From: Myxococcales bacterium
GTDB lineage: Bacteria > Myxococcota_A > UBA9160 > UBA4427
Length of the DNA: 59,862 nt
NCBI GenBank assembly: GCA_012960035.1
Contig: DUBZ01000133.1
Span: 1 to 59,862, forward strand
Direction: 5' to 3'
This document shows, piece by piece, positions 1 through 9,707 of this stretch. The position numbers were made by a program, and so were the translations under genes. The first letter of the stretch is position 1. Every line of letters starts with the position of its first letter. The notes under the pieces were generated by a model, which saw nothing but the letters and a program-made list of their open reading frames with translations, had not been told where the DNA came from and made no database searches.

Positions 1-2
1 GC

Positions 3-2147
3 CCAAGCGTGCCGAAAATCCTTAATCCCAATGGCGATTCGGGCATTTTCGGTTGCGATACAGAAGTCTTCTCGAGGCTCACGTTCGACATCGAAACCGA
101 CGCAATGTTTACCAACGAAATTCACGGCCAAGGCATCCTCGCCAAAGACGGCGATGCGCGCCTAACACTCAACGCCGATGTGGGTTCTACATTTTTCGGC
201 ACGATTGAAGTCGAACGAGGCACCCTCGAAATCGAAGGGGCGATCGGTACGACAGGCGCGAATGCCGGCGAGCTTCTCGTGGTCGTGGAAGAGGGTGCCA
301 CGCTCTTCGGCAGCGGCAGCATCCGCGACACCATCGGCGGCGACGTCGAGGTCGAACCCGGCGGCACGATCGAGGGCTCGCTTGACATCGTGGGAGAGCT
401 GAGGCTGAACGGCACGCTGGATCTAAAGGCTGACGGGCCCCAGACTGCCACCGCTCGGATCAACGACGGAAGTGTGATCAAGTTCGACCCGATGATTGTG
501 GGCGAGCCGGGCCAACTCACCGCCACCGGTGACGTAACCCTCGGCGCCGGTACGGTCGACCTTGAATTCCATCCCGATGATCGTGACACGTCGCGAAATG
601 ACTTCTTCACCGTGATCGAAACCAGTGGCGCGATCATTGGCACACTGACCGGCGGTAAGAATGGCGACGGTCTTGAATCCGAACTCGCCATTTATGACCT
701 AAAGCTCTTGTACAATTTAAATGAACCTGACACATGCACCGGCACCGCAAATGTATGCCTTCAGATCGCCTTCAACCCAGTCATCGAAGACGACGCCCGC
801 ACCAAGAATCAACGCGACCTAGCCCGCGCGATCGACCAAGCTTATGTGTGCGCTCAAGCCCCGGCTTCGGCGGAATGCATGATTAGCCAAGAAACCGCGG
901 ATGACTTCAACGAGGTTTACGAAAGCTTCTCTGTCCTCTCTTCTGAAATCCCCGACATCCTCGATGAGATCGCGGGGGAAGAGTACGCCGCCTTTGCTGA
1001 CGTGCGCGCCGCGGGCACGATGCGCTTCAACAGGAGCATTTCGCGACGCTTCGACCTCGAACGACGAAACCGCGCGAATGACCCGCAAACAGAAGCGGGC
1101 AACACCACTCAAGTCGGTCAGTTTTTCACGGCCCCCACAGCGGGGTTCTCGTCCGCAGCGTCCACTACTCAGTGGATGGTGCTCGGTGCGAGCGCGCTCA
1201 ACGTGCAGGACAACAACCGCTTCGAGGATTATCGCGAATCGCGCTTCCCCTGGCGTCAGCGCAAACCCGACGCACCCATATCGATGGATCGCCACGCGGG
1301 CAAAGGTGGCTTTACGGGCTGGATGGATGTCCACGGAGTCATGGGCAAAGTCGACGGCAACAGCGGTGCAGACGACGTGGACTACCGCATCTACGGGCCG
1401 CTATTTGGCCTCGACTACGGCGTGTCCGAAATGTTCACCCTCGGCGTGACGGCGGGCTTCACGCGCAACGAACTGAAGACACCGGGCTCGGCCACCAAGG
1501 CAACAGGCACCACGTTCCAAGTCGGTGCGTATGGCGCGGCGATGATTGGAGATCTCTACGTGACCGGCACCGGCCGTTTTGCAAAAAGCGACATCTCGTC
1601 GAGGCGACGGGTTCGCTTTGGTGACGTCGACCTCAACGCAAAGGCGGACTTCGACGCAACAGACGCGTCAGCGTTCGTTGAAGCCGCATACGCGTTCAAC
1701 CTTCCGCGCAATGTCATGGTGCAGCCTGTTTTCTCCCTCGCCTACAACCGGCTCCACCAAGAATCCTTCGGAGAACGAAGCGCTGGAAGCCTCAACCTCG
1801 ACATCAGCAGTCAAGACGTCGACGCCCTTCAATCCCACATCGGGGTTCGCGTGGCCCTCTTCGCGCAGCAGCCAGACGGCAGCTACCTACTGCCTCAGCT
1901 CCGCATCGGTTATGAACGAGAGCTCCTCGACAACGACCGAGAGCTTTCAGCCAACTTGGGCAGTGCGGGTGACAACGGCGAGTTCGGCATGACGGGGCTT
2001 TCGCTCCCCCGAGACCGCGCAGTAGGCGGGGTTAGCTCTGAGGTCGGCGTTTCGAGTTCGACGAACCTCTTCGTCGACTACGACCTACGCGCTGCAAAGG
2101 ACTTGCTCGAACATTCGCTTTCGTTCGGTGTCCGCGCGATCTGGTAA
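3..2147 (+). CDS. Autotransporter (type V secretion) protein, 5' end outside the window
   Basis: A surface or secreted protein that exports its own passenger through a C-terminal outer-membrane barrel. The reading frame is open to the left edge, so the signal peptide and part of the passenger are missing and the first GTG at 9 is probably not the real start. Roughly residues 1-250 are Gly/Thr/Asp-rich beta-helix repeats such as GTIEVERGTLEIEGAIG. Residues about 260-340 form a helical linker with two CX5-8C cysteine pairs. Residues about 430-712 are the autotransporter beta-domain, beginning at GGFTGWMDVHG and ending in the aromatic C-terminal residue (FGVRAIW) expected for BAM recognition. 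The passenger has no recognisable enzyme motif, so its function is unknown. It converges with ettA, with only 46 bp between them. Confidence 0.9.
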   Translation, partial: PSVPKILNPNGDSGIFGCDTEVFSRLTFDIETDAMFTNEIHGQGILAKDGDARLTLNADVGSTFFGTIEVERGTLEIEGAIGTTGANAGELLVVVEEGATLFGSGSIRDTIGGDVEVEPGGTIEGSLDIVGELRLNGTLDLKADGPQTATARINDGSVIKFDPMIVGEPGQLTATGDVTLGAGTVDLEFHPDDRDTSRNDFFTVIETSGAIIGTLTGGKNGDGLESELAIYDLKLLYNLNEPDTCTGTANVCLQIAFNPVIEDDARTKNQRDLARAIDQAYVCAQAPASAECMISQETADDFNEVYESFSVLSSEIPDILDEIAGEEYAAFADVRAAGTMRFNRSISRRFDLERRNRANDPQTEAGNTTQVGQFFTAPTAGFSSAASTTQWMVLGASALNVQDNNRFEDYRESRFPWRQRKPDAPISMDRHAGKGGFTGWMDVHGVMGKVDGNSGADDVDYRIYGPLFGLDYGVSEMFTLGVTAGFTRNELKTPGSATKATGTTFQVGAYGAAMIGDLYVTGTGRFAKSDISSRRRVRFGDVDLNAKADFDATDASAFVEAAYAFNLPRNVMVQPVFSLAYNRLHQESFGERSAGSLNLDISSQDVDALQSHIGVRVALFAQQPDGSYLLPQLRIGYERELLDNDRELSANLGSAGDNGEFGMTGLSLPRDRAVGGVSSEVGVSSSTNLFVDYDLRAAKDLLEHSLSFGVRAIW

Positions 2148-2193
2148 GACGGTTCGCGCCGGTTGCAGCAAAAGTGCAGCAATCCCAAAGGTT

Positions 2194-3870
2194 CTACGAT
2201 TCTAGGCGCCGGTACTTGATTCGCGACGGGCGCTCCGCGTCTGCCCCGAGACGGCGCTTCCGGTCCTTCTCGTAGTCTTCGTAGTTGCCCTCGAACCAGA
2301 CCACGTTGCTGTCGCCCTCAAAAGCCACGATGTGGGTCGCGATGCGATCGAGAAACCAGCGGTCATGGGAGATCACCACTGCGCAACCCGCGAAGTCGAC
2401 CAGTGCGTCTTCAAGCGCGCGCAAGGTATCGACGTCGAGGTCATTGGTGGGCTCATCGAGGAGCAGCAAGTTACCGCCGCGGCGGATCAAGGTCGCGAGA
2501 TGGACGCGGTTTCGCTCGCCCCCCGACATGTCACGCACGAGTTTCTGTTGGTCGGTACCCCGGAAGTTAAACGACGACACATAGGCGCGTGATGCGACTT
2601 CGCGTCCGCCGACCTGAATGCGCTCCTCCCCACCACTAATGATGTCGAAGACCGTCTTCTCCGGGTCAAGGACGTCACGGTTCTGGTCGACGTATGAAAG
2701 CTCGACGGTTTCGCCAAGGCGAAGGTCGCCCGAGTCCGCCTTTTCTTCCCCCGCGATCATGCGAAACAGCGTCGTCTTGCCCGCACCATTTGCGCCAATG
2801 ACGCCGACGATGCCACCCGGAGGCAAATTGAAATTGAGGTCATCAAAAAGAAGTTTGTCGCCAAACGACTTCGAGAGTTTCTCGCCAACCACCACCACGT
2901 CGCCAAGGCGCTTGGGAACGGGGATCGCGATCTCGACCTTGCTCGCCTCGCGTTGCTTGCCCTCGGCGAGCAGGTTTTCGTACGCGTTGATTCGCGCCTT
3001 GCCTTTGGCTTGGCGCGCGCGCGGGCTCATCTTGATCCATTCGAGTTCGCGGGCAAGCGTGCGAGAGCGTGCAGAGGCCTGCTTCTCTTCTACCTTGAGG
3101 CGCTTGCTCTTCTGCTCCAACCATGACGAGTAGTTACCCTTCCACGGGATCCCGGCGCCGCGATCGAGCTCGAGGATCCAGCCCGCGACATTGTCGAGGA
3201 AGTAGCGATCATGGGTAATGGCAACGACCGTTCCCGGGTAGTCGGCCAGGAAGTGTTCTAGCCACGCCACGCTTTCTGCGTCCAAGTGGTTGGTGGGTTC
3301 GTCGAGTAGCAGCATCTCCGGCTTGGAGAGCAGCAAGCGACACAGCGCGACACGCCGCTTTTCACCCCCTGAAAGCGTTGTGACGTCGGCGTCTTTAGAT
3401 GGGCAGCGCAACGCGTCCATTGCCACTTCGAGGGTACGCTCAAGTTCCCAGCCACCGGCGGCGTCGATCTTGTCCTGCAACGCGCCCTGCTTTTCGAGCA
3501 ACGCGTTCATCTCGTCGTCTTCCATCGGCTCGGCGAACTTGGCGCTCAGGTCTTCGAATGCCTGGAGCAAGTCGCGGATCTCCGACACGCCTTCCTCGAC
3601 GTTTCCCAGCACGTCTTTTTCGGGGTCGAGCTGGGGCTCCTGCGGGAGGTAGCCAATGCGGACGTTGCCCACCGGGCGGGCTTCGCCGAGAAACTCTTCG
3701 TCAAGCCCGGCCATGATGCGGAGCAAGCTCGACTTACCGGAGCCGTTGTGGCCAAGCACGCCGATCTTTGCGCCGGGGTAAAAGGAAAGATTGATCCCGT
3801 CGAGAATGGTGCGGCCTTCGCCCACGACTTTCCGCAGGTCGTTCATGATGTAGACGAATTCTTGGGCCAC
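2194..3870 (-). CDS. ettA: Energy-dependent translational throttle protein EttA (ABC-F ATPase)
   Basis: A cytoplasmic ABC-F protein that binds the ribosomal E site and gates the first elongation steps according to ATP/ADP. The 558 residues match the family length (about 555). It has two ABC modules: Walker A GHNGSGKS at 40-47, LSGGE at 166-170 and Walker B LLLLDE at 186-191, then GANGAGKT at 359-366, MSGGE at 448-452 and LLLLDE at 468-473. Between them lies the charged linker (about 245-320) that contacts tRNA. The opening VAQEFVYIM aligns with the EttA start MAQFVYTM. I therefore place the start at GTG 3870, preceded by AAGGAAGG, rather than at an ATG 98 codons upstream. Both catalytic glutamates are present, so it should be active. 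Confidence 0.95.
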   Translation of the reverse strand: MAQEFVYIMNDLRKVVGEGRTILDGINLSFYPGAKIGVLGHNGSGKSSLLRIMAGLDEEFLGEARPVGNVRIGYLPQEPQLDPEKDVLGNVEEGVSEIRDLLQAFEDLSAKFAEPMEDDEMNALLEKQGALQDKIDAAGGWELERTLEVAMDALRCPSKDADVTTLSGGEKRRVALCRLLLSKPEMLLLDEPTNHLDAESVAWLEHFLADYPGTVVAITHDRYFLDNVAGWILELDRGAGIPWKGNYSSWLEQKSKRLKVEEKQASARSRTLARELEWIKMSPRARQAKGKARINAYENLLAEGKQREASKVEIAIPVPKRLGDVVVVGEKLSKSFGDKLLFDDLNFNLPPGGIVGVIGANGAGKTTLFRMIAGEEKADSGDLRLGETVELSYVDQNRDVLDPEKTVFDIISGGEERIQVGGREVASRAYVSSFNFRGTDQQKLVRDMSGGERNRVHLATLIRRGGNLLLLDEPTNDLDVDTLRALEDALVDFAGCAVVISHDRWFLDRIATHIVAFEGDSNVVWFEGNYEDYEKDRKRRLGADAERPSRIKYRRLES

Positions 3871-4306
3871 GGGCCTTCCTTTGCTTTCGCTGTTGTAGAG
3901 ATCAATGAGGAGATCAATGAGGAGATGAAACTGAAGCGGTCTTCGGGACGTCTGCCGTGTTGGCAACTCGCAGGTTGGCTGCTCGACCCAGATCTCAACG
4001 CAGGCGAAGTTTATCGAGAGTGCGGTGAATGGCGAGTGCCTTGGCGAAGTTCGCCACGCGGTGAGCAAAGACAACACGGCAAACACCACACAACACCTCA
4101 CAAGGGTGGTGAGAAGAGCAGGCAAGAGCGACAATGCGCGTGGTCCGACTGAATGGATCGCCAACCGAGCTGTCCCACTCGAAATGGCTTCGAGGCATTC
4201 GCCGCGCGCCTACGAAAGGTTCGATCCGATTCCCTCTCCAAGTCCAGCGCGACGCCGGCAGCAACGTCCTGCCGAGAAGACGGCCCGGAAGCGTTCGCAC
4301 GCACAC
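3871..4306. other. Divergent intergenic region between ettA and the TIGR03790 lipoprotein
   Basis: About 430 bp separate the start chosen for ettA from the start chosen for the lipoprotein. It holds the 12-bp direct repeat. I see no convincing protein, RNA or terminator. Open frames continue upstream into this region from both genes, so either true start could lie further inside it. Promoters for both genes must be here, but I could not pick out hexamers with confidence. Confidence 0.5.
3898..3929. repeat. Short direct repeat in the ettA leader
   Basis: GAGATCAATGAG occurs twice head to tail (3898-3909 and 3910-3921), followed by a partial third copy, GAGATGAA. It lies 28-60 bp upstream of the ettA start codon. 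No function is evident and it may be slippage. Confidence 0.7.
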
Positions 4307-5869
4307 GTGCGTACGGACCCGTTTGGAGCGACCGCGACTGCGCTCCTCTCATGCATCTGTTTGTTGACCGGCTTGTTGTTGGCCTGCTCAGGTCGGGACC
4401 ACGACGAAGTCCTCGTGATCACCAACTCGGAAAGCCCCGCTTCGGTCGCCATCGGCGAGTACTACGCCGCGAAGCGCGGCGTCCCGAGCGAAAATATCGT
4501 CAAGCTCAAGATCCCGCTCTGGGACGCGAAACTCCCAGACCGCTCGCCCGAAACCGTGGGCCCCGAGCACTACGACGAATGGATAAGACAGCCCCTCGAA
4601 GCGTTCATCGACGAACGCGGCCTTCGCGATTCGATCGAAATTCTCGTCACCACGAAGGGCATTCCGTTGCGGATCGACGGAGAGACCTCTGCGATCGATA
4701 CCTGGCTGCGCGACACCTCCCAGGCTTCAGTTGACGCAGAGCTCTCACTGCTATTTTCCGACCGCGCGGGTTCGGCAGGGATTCCCAATGACGTCAATCC
4801 GTATTTCAATGCGCGAACGTCCTTCTCGAAGTTTCGCAAGAACCATCCCGACGCAAGGCTTCGCTACATGGTTGCGCGCTTGACGGGATACGCGACGGAA
4901 ACGGATCAAGACACCCAGGTCCCCGTCGACATCAAGCGTTTGATCGACTCGGGTGCGGACGAAGACGTCGAGGAGGCTACGCCGCAAGTCTGGCTCGTTG
5001 ATGAAGACCCCAGCCATCCACCAGGACTCGATGCCGTAAACCGCATGTGGCTTGCGCCTACGGCCAAGCTGCTCGCGGGGATGGGCGCACGTGTCGAACA
5101 CAATGTCGAAGACGAGTTCGCTTCAGGGGTGAAGGACTTAATTGGCTACGCGTCATGGGGGAGCAATGACCGACACGACGCAGGCAAGCCGTACTACGGA
5201 AAAATCGAGAGCAAGAACTATCCGGGAACGTTTGCCAAGCGAAGCATTGCGTTCGATCTCGTCAGCACCAGTGCGCGGACCTTTGCTTTTCCGCCGCGAT
5301 ATGGGCAGTCGTTGGTCGCGGACCTTTTGCGTCTCGGTGCGAGTGGCGCAGCGGGGCATGTCTATGAGCCGGTGCTTCCGGGCGTTGTGCGTCCCCACAT
5401 CTTACTTCCTACGTATGCCGAAGGTGTCATCGCGGTCGAAGCCTACTACCGCAGCCTCCCCTTCCTCGGCTGGACGAACGTTTACATCGGCGATCCACTG
5501 ATGACAGTTCCGACGCCTCTTGAGCGCGCCGGTGACGACCGCGACTTCGACGGCGTTCCTGATGCATCGGACAACTGCACCGAAGTCGCCAACCCCGATC
5601 AACGCGACACGAACAGTGACGGGTTTGGGAATCTGTGTGACGCGGACGTCGATGGTGACGGCCTCGTCACCACGTCATGGGGAGCAGTCTATCCGCTCAC
5701 CAAGCGGGGCGACGTCGAGTGGATCGCGATTGCGGCGCAGAACGGTCCCTACGACGAAAACTTTGATCTCGACGGCGACGGAGAGGTCGATGCACGAGAC
5801 GTTTCGATTTCGCACCTGAACCTGTTCCTGCCACCCGGGCCGAGCGCGCGCGCAACGCGAAGAGACTAA
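4307..5869 (+). CDS. TIGR03790-family lipoprotein with C-terminal calcium-binding-type repeats
   Basis: An uncharacterised TIGR03790-type protein, recognised from its N-terminal block: VLVITNSESPASVAIGEYY, then the segment AAKRGVPSENIVKLKIP. A hydrophobic stretch ends in the lipobox LLLAC, so it is probably a lipoprotein, with the Cys at residue 27 if translation starts at GTG 4307. ATG 4184 is an alternative but leaves a 67-residue tail before the lipobox, and neither start has a strong ribosome site. The last 110 residues hold thrombospondin type 3-like Asp/Asn repeats (DFDGVPDASDNC, DTNSDGFGNLCDADVDGDG) and a dockerin-like DLDGDGEVDARD, all typical calcium ligands. The enzyme activity, if any, is unknown. 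Its stop codon overlaps the convergent gene's stop. Confidence 0.75.
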   Translation: MRTDPFGATATALLSCICLLTGLLLACSGRDHDEVLVITNSESPASVAIGEYYAAKRGVPSENIVKLKIPLWDAKLPDRSPETVGPEHYDEWIRQPLEAFIDERGLRDSIEILVTTKGIPLRIDGETSAIDTWLRDTSQASVDAELSLLFSDRAGSAGIPNDVNPYFNARTSFSKFRKNHPDARLRYMVARLTGYATETDQDTQVPVDIKRLIDSGADEDVEEATPQVWLVDEDPSHPPGLDAVNRMWLAPTAKLLAGMGARVEHNVEDEFASGVKDLIGYASWGSNDRHDAGKPYYGKIESKNYPGTFAKRSIAFDLVSTSARTFAFPPRYGQSLVADLLRLGASGAAGHVYEPVLPGVVRPHILLPTYAEGVIAVEAYYRSLPFLGWTNVYIGDPLMTVPTPLERAGDDRDFDGVPDASDNCTEVANPDQRDTNSDGFGNLCDADVDGDGLVTTSWGAVYPLTKRGDVEWIAIAAQNGPYDENFDLDGDGEVDARDVSISHLNLFLPPGPSARATRRD

Positions 5870-7581
5870 GACGCTTCGAGCGGCGGCGCTTCGCGCGACA
5901 TCTCGTAAAGCACCGCGAGCGGCAACAAGACCGCGATCAGGCATGCGCCTACGTATTCCTGATGCACGCGGTAGAAGAAGAGCCCGTTCGCGATCCACAA
6001 AACACAGCTCCACAACATGTAGACCTGGAGACGCGGTCGACCTCCTGCGAGAAGCGCACCGCAGACGACAAACCCGTAGTAGTAGTTCGCCGGATCGCTC
6101 ACTAGCGGGATCAGGGCAAACGAAAGTGTCGCAGCTTCCCACGCCTGCACCCGTTTCAATGCACGTGCATAAAGAATAAGCGCGGGAACCACGACCGCGA
6201 GCTGTGCTCCGCGAATCGCAACGGGGAGCCAGGACGGTGCAAAGGGCAGCAACGTGAGTTGCCCCTCCGCCCCCGTCACCATATGCCCCGTTCCCATCAT
6301 GATGGAACGCCAAACAAGTGACGTCACGCCGAGTTTGTTAAGGGATTTTTGATCGGTGAACACATCGATCTTTTCTGAAAACTCAACGAACGCGACAGCT
6401 CCCCAATCAGAAGAAAATAGTGCCCACCCGAAGAGCACGCCGCCGGCGACAATGGCGCCGACTGCCACTTCGCGACTCAAAGTCGACCATCGCCCATCTT
6501 GCCGGCGACGAAGGCCAGCGTGCAGAAAGACACCGAGCAAGAAGATGCCCGGGAAGATCCGGAGCATCGACGACAACGAAAGGAATGCACCGGCGGCGAC
6601 GTTCCACTTCTTTCGCAGCATGCACAGCCCGCAGATCAAGGCGAACAACCAAAGGTTGCGCAGCAGTGAATCGCCGATCCACGTATACCCCCAGTGCTGA
6701 CCCGTCCCCCACGCGATCGCTGAAAGCGCTCCCACCTCGAGGCCAAATGCCCAGACGATCAGCATGAAGGCTGCGGCAATGAGGATCCTGTCGCCTCGGA
6801 TCAGCCAATCGAAGCCCGCTGAATCGAGCGGGATGCGCGAGGTAATCGCCACGCCAATTGCGTTCCAAACCGGGCTCGGGTTGTAGCCGTGGTCGCGCAG
6901 CGTCATGTGCCAGCGACGAGCCTCGAACCCGCTTTCAAACCAAGCAACGTCGGCGGTAAACGACGTCCATCGTTCCGGGGCGAACTGCTGCTTGCATTCG
7001 CGGGCGGCGAAGAGCGCCGATTCTGGCGAATGCATTCGCAACGTTCGCATGTCGCGAACTTCTGGCAGGTCGAAGCGATCTTCAACGCCCGAATCGACCA
7101 AGGCCATCAAGGTGCAGTGATAGAGGTCGAAGTAGCCGACTTCCGAAAAATACTTCGAGCCCATGTAGTAGTGATAGACGTCCGTGTCCTTGAACCCGAT
7201 ACCGAACTTGGGTTGGAAGAAATCGTAGTAGGACGAATAGGCGGCGAATGCGAGGAAGAGCAGTGCGGTGATTCGCGCGGTTTCGAAGATTGCGTTGCTT
7301 CGCTTTGCAGTGCCCTGCTTCATGCGTCGAGCGCGAACCAGGATCGGAAGGCCCACAACAACGAGAGCCGCGACCGCGATCGCCAAACGCCAACTCATCA
7401 TGCTTTGTTCCAAAGCTTGGGCGCGCTGTGTCGCTAGGTCGAGTTGTGCAGAGCCCGGGTCGGCGTACGCGCTTGATGCACATGCAAGCAGCACAACAAA
7501 CAAGCCGACGGGTGCCCAGCGATCGAACAACGCGGAAATGGGCTGACAAGCGTTAGCCACGATCAGTGATCCCTCGATCAT
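5866..7581 (-). CDS. Polytopic membrane protein, GT-C glycosyltransferase-like
   Basis: A 571-residue inner-membrane protein with a signal-like first segment (GLFVVLLACASSAYA), a second helix near residue 65 and about ten further hydrophobic helices. Just after the third helix comes FKDTDVYHYYMGSKYFSEVG, an acidic loop motif seen in lipid-linked-sugar (GT-C, GT87-like) glycosyltransferases, where an early periplasmic Asp is catalytic. That placement is inference from motif and topology only. The first loop is unusually long (about residues 115-230) and contains several cysteines. It has no partner genes that suggest a specific glycan. It ends convergently, sharing the bases CTAA with the neighbouring lipoprotein gene. 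Confidence 0.6.
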   Translation of the reverse strand: MIEGSLIVANACQPISALFDRWAPVGLFVVLLACASSAYADPGSAQLDLATQRAQALEQSMMSWRLAIAVAALVVVGLPILVRARRMKQGTAKRSNAIFETARITALLFLAFAAYSSYYDFFQPKFGIGFKDTDVYHYYMGSKYFSEVGYFDLYHCTLMALVDSGVEDRFDLPEVRDMRTLRMHSPESALFAARECKQQFAPERWTSFTADVAWFESGFEARRWHMTLRDHGYNPSPVWNAIGVAITSRIPLDSAGFDWLIRGDRILIAAAFMLIVWAFGLEVGALSAIAWGTGQHWGYTWIGDSLLRNLWLFALICGLCMLRKKWNVAAGAFLSLSSMLRIFPGIFLLGVFLHAGLRRRQDGRWSTLSREVAVGAIVAGGVLFGWALFSSDWGAVAFVEFSEKIDVFTDQKSLNKLGVTSLVWRSIMMGTGHMVTGAEGQLTLLPFAPSWLPVAIRGAQLAVVVPALILYARALKRVQAWEAATLSFALIPLVSDPANYYYGFVVCGALLAGGRPRLQVYMLWSCVLWIANGLFFYRVHQEYVGACLIAVLLPLAVLYEMSREAPPLEAS

Positions 7582-7654
7582 TCGTTAGGTTGGTCGATTT
7601 CGGCACTGCCGACTTCAGGCGCAAATGCGCGAGATAGAAGGAACCATGCCCCGG

Positions 7655-8539
7655 CTAGTCGAGCAACCTCTTGAGGCTCGACGTGTCTAGCCGACCTCCG
7701 CCGCGCGTCTGAACCTCGCGATAAAGTTCGTCTACCGCAGCGGTCACCGGAAGTGGCGCACCGATCTCTTCGGCAACCGAGAGCGCGATCGCGAGGTCCT
7801 TGCGCATCCAATCCACCGCAAATCCGTAGTCATACTTCCCCGCAAGCATGGTCTTGTGTCGGTTTTCCATTTGCCAAGACTGGGCGGCACCTTTCGAAAT
7901 CACTTCGACGACCCGTTCGCCGTCGAGCCCTGCCCGCTCGGCGAATGCCAAACCTTCCGCAAGCGCTTGAATCAGTCCAGCAATGCAGATCTGATTGACG
8001 GCCTTCGTAAGCTGTCCTGCCCCCGAAGGCCCCATGCGCAAATGCATCTTGCCGTAACACTCGAGCCAGGGGATCACGAGTTGATAGACGTCTTCATCTC
8101 CACCCACCATGATGGTCAAGGCCCCGTTTTCCGCGCCGGCCTGCCCTCCTGAAATCGGCGCATCCAAGAAGCCAATCCCCTTCGCTTGGGCTGCGGCGTA
8201 GATTTCGCGTGCGATTTTGGGGGACACGGTGGTGTGATCGACCAAGGTCGCGCCGCGCTTCATCGCACCAAGCGCGCCACCTTCGCCGAGGACGACCTCG
8301 CGCAGGTCATCATCGTTGCCGGCGCAAACAAAGACCGCGTCTGCACCGTGAGCTGCCTCTGCTGGGGTCGCCGCGTGCTGGGGCGAGTACTTGGCGAATT
8401 CTTCGATCCACTTTCGTGTGGTTGTTTCGGTTCGATTGTAAACACGAACGCGGTGCCCCGCCTGCGCAAGGTATCCCGCCATGGGGTAACCCATGGTCCC
8501 TAGGCACAGAAAGGCGAGGTGCTGCTGGCTCGATGACAT
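7655..8539 (-). CDS. NAD(P)-dependent beta-hydroxyacid dehydrogenase (3-hydroxyisobutyrate dehydrogenase type)
   Basis: A cytoplasmic oxidoreductase that should oxidise or reduce a small beta-hydroxyacid such as 3-hydroxyisobutyrate, tartronate semialdehyde or a succinic-semialdehyde-type substrate. The 294 residues match the family. It has the Rossmann entry FLCLGTMGYPMAGYLAQAG, the substrate signature DAPISGGQAGAENG and the catalytic lysine block GAGQLTKAVNQ. The C-terminal all-helical domain is complete. I chose ATG 8539 because GGAAGGA lies just upstream, rather than an ATG six codons earlier. The substrate cannot be read from the sequence. It is the middle member of a minus-strand run, 38 bp from the gene upstream. 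Confidence 0.88.
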   Translation of the reverse strand: MSSSQQHLAFLCLGTMGYPMAGYLAQAGHRVRVYNRTETTTRKWIEEFAKYSPQHAATPAEAAHGADAVFVCAGNDDDLREVVLGEGGALGAMKRGATLVDHTTVSPKIAREIYAAAQAKGIGFLDAPISGGQAGAENGALTIMVGGDEDVYQLVIPWLECYGKMHLRMGPSGAGQLTKAVNQICIAGLIQALAEGLAFAERAGLDGERVVEVISKGAAQSWQMENRHKTMLAGKYDYGFAVDWMRKDLAIALSVAEEIGAPLPVTAAVDELYREVQTRGGGRLDTSSLKRLLD

Positions 8540-8577
8540 CCGGTTCCTTCCTGCCACGTACTGCGTCTAGATGGCGA

Positions 8578-9675
8578 CTAGAAGACCCAGTCCCAACCGG
8601 CCGTAAGGTTCCAGTCGCGATCGATCTGGGTCGCGTGAGCGTCTTGATATACAGGCCAAGCCGCTTCGAAGCGGACGCGCTGTCCCTCGAACCCGGGTAC
8701 GCCAACACTCACACCGGGTGCAACTTCCAAAACTTTGCGTTCGGTTGTGTTGCGAAACGAATCGAGATGATTCTCCGGACCGGCGCGGCGCTTTCCTCGC
8801 GACCGCACCTGGTAGTCGAAGCCGAGCCGAAATGAGCCACTCAACCAGCTCGTGACGTCGTGGGCGAGCCAACCCGAAAATTCCACCTGGTTGCCCGCGC
8901 GATAGTCTCGATGATTTTCGCCGAACCCGATCGAGCCCGTGCCGTGCACACCCCAACCAAGGCCTTCCCAATCGCCCCGGTAACTCAGCCCCGTCACCAC
9001 GGCGACGGTGCGACTTCCCGTCTGCATCGACCTTGGCAACAACACCCGCGTATCGCCGCCCATGCCGTCAGGCACGTCGTCGCGTTCGCTGATCTCTCCA
9101 CTGGGAAACCGAAACCCCAGATGAACGTCGAGCTTTTCTTCCCCCTTTTCCATGAAGGGAACCACACCGACGACCTCGATATCTCCTACGCCGCTTGACT
9201 CGGTGGTGTAGCGATCACCACCGGCACCACCACCGGCAGGAAAGTCGCGTTGTTTCATTTTGTGATTGATCACCGGGATCTTGATTGCGACCGTCAGCCG
9301 TTCGAACGGCGCATGGTGAATCTCAATCGTGTGTACGTCGGTGCGTAGTTCGGTTGGAATCTGAGTGAGGTCTGCTGTTGCGGCATCGCTCGCTTTCTCT
9401 TTGTGCGTACCCCGGCGCAGTCCCTTTCGATCGAAGCGCTGGTAGATGTACGACAACTTCCACTGGCCTTCGGTCAACGCCGAGTCGTAATCGAGACCCA
9501 TTGGCGCGGCCGGACGTGCGTGCGCATCGCTCCCGAGCACACTCATCACGGCGACAACCAACGCAACGCTTGCCGCAATGCTTTGAACGTGCGCAGGGCA
9601 CAGCACGCTTTGGTTGCACCCGCGCCTGGGGTCGGCATCCGCGGTCGCGCCCGGTCGATCAGTTCGTTGCAACAC
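8578..9675 (-). CDS. Outer-membrane beta-barrel protein (MetA-pathway phenol-degradation/transporter-like)
   Basis: A predicted outer-membrane barrel of about 365 residues. The N-terminus has a hydrophobic core (ASVALVVAVMSVLGSDAHA) with a signal peptidase site after AHA. The mature part is made of alternating amphipathic strands with acidic and Gly-rich turns and ends in Phe (AGWDWVF), as expected for barrel proteins. The pattern WKLSYIYQRFDRKGLRRG and GVGDIEVVGVVPF resembles the uncharacterised transporter-like barrel family. The start is uncertain: GTG 9675 has no clear ribosome site and GTG 9606 would give a tighter signal peptide. Cargo unknown. It sits 32 bp downstream of the zinc peptidase gene and may be cotranscribed with it. 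Confidence 0.65.
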   Translation of the reverse strand: MLQRTDRPGATADADPRRGCNQSVLCPAHVQSIAASVALVVAVMSVLGSDAHARPAAPMGLDYDSALTEGQWKLSYIYQRFDRKGLRRGTHKEKASDAATADLTQIPTELRTDVHTIEIHHAPFERLTVAIKIPVINHKMKQRDFPAGGGAGGDRYTTESSGVGDIEVVGVVPFMEKGEEKLDVHLGFRFPSGEISERDDVPDGMGGDTRVLLPRSMQTGSRTVAVVTGLSYRGDWEGLGWGVHGTGSIGFGENHRDYRAGNQVEFSGWLAHDVTSWLSGSFRLGFDYQVRSRGKRRAGPENHLDSFRNTTERKVLEVAPGVSVGVPGFEGQRVRFEAAWPVYQDAHATQIDRDWNLTAGWDWVF

Positions 9676-9707
9676 GAGGCGCAGGCTAGAAGATTAATGC
9701 CTTGGCT

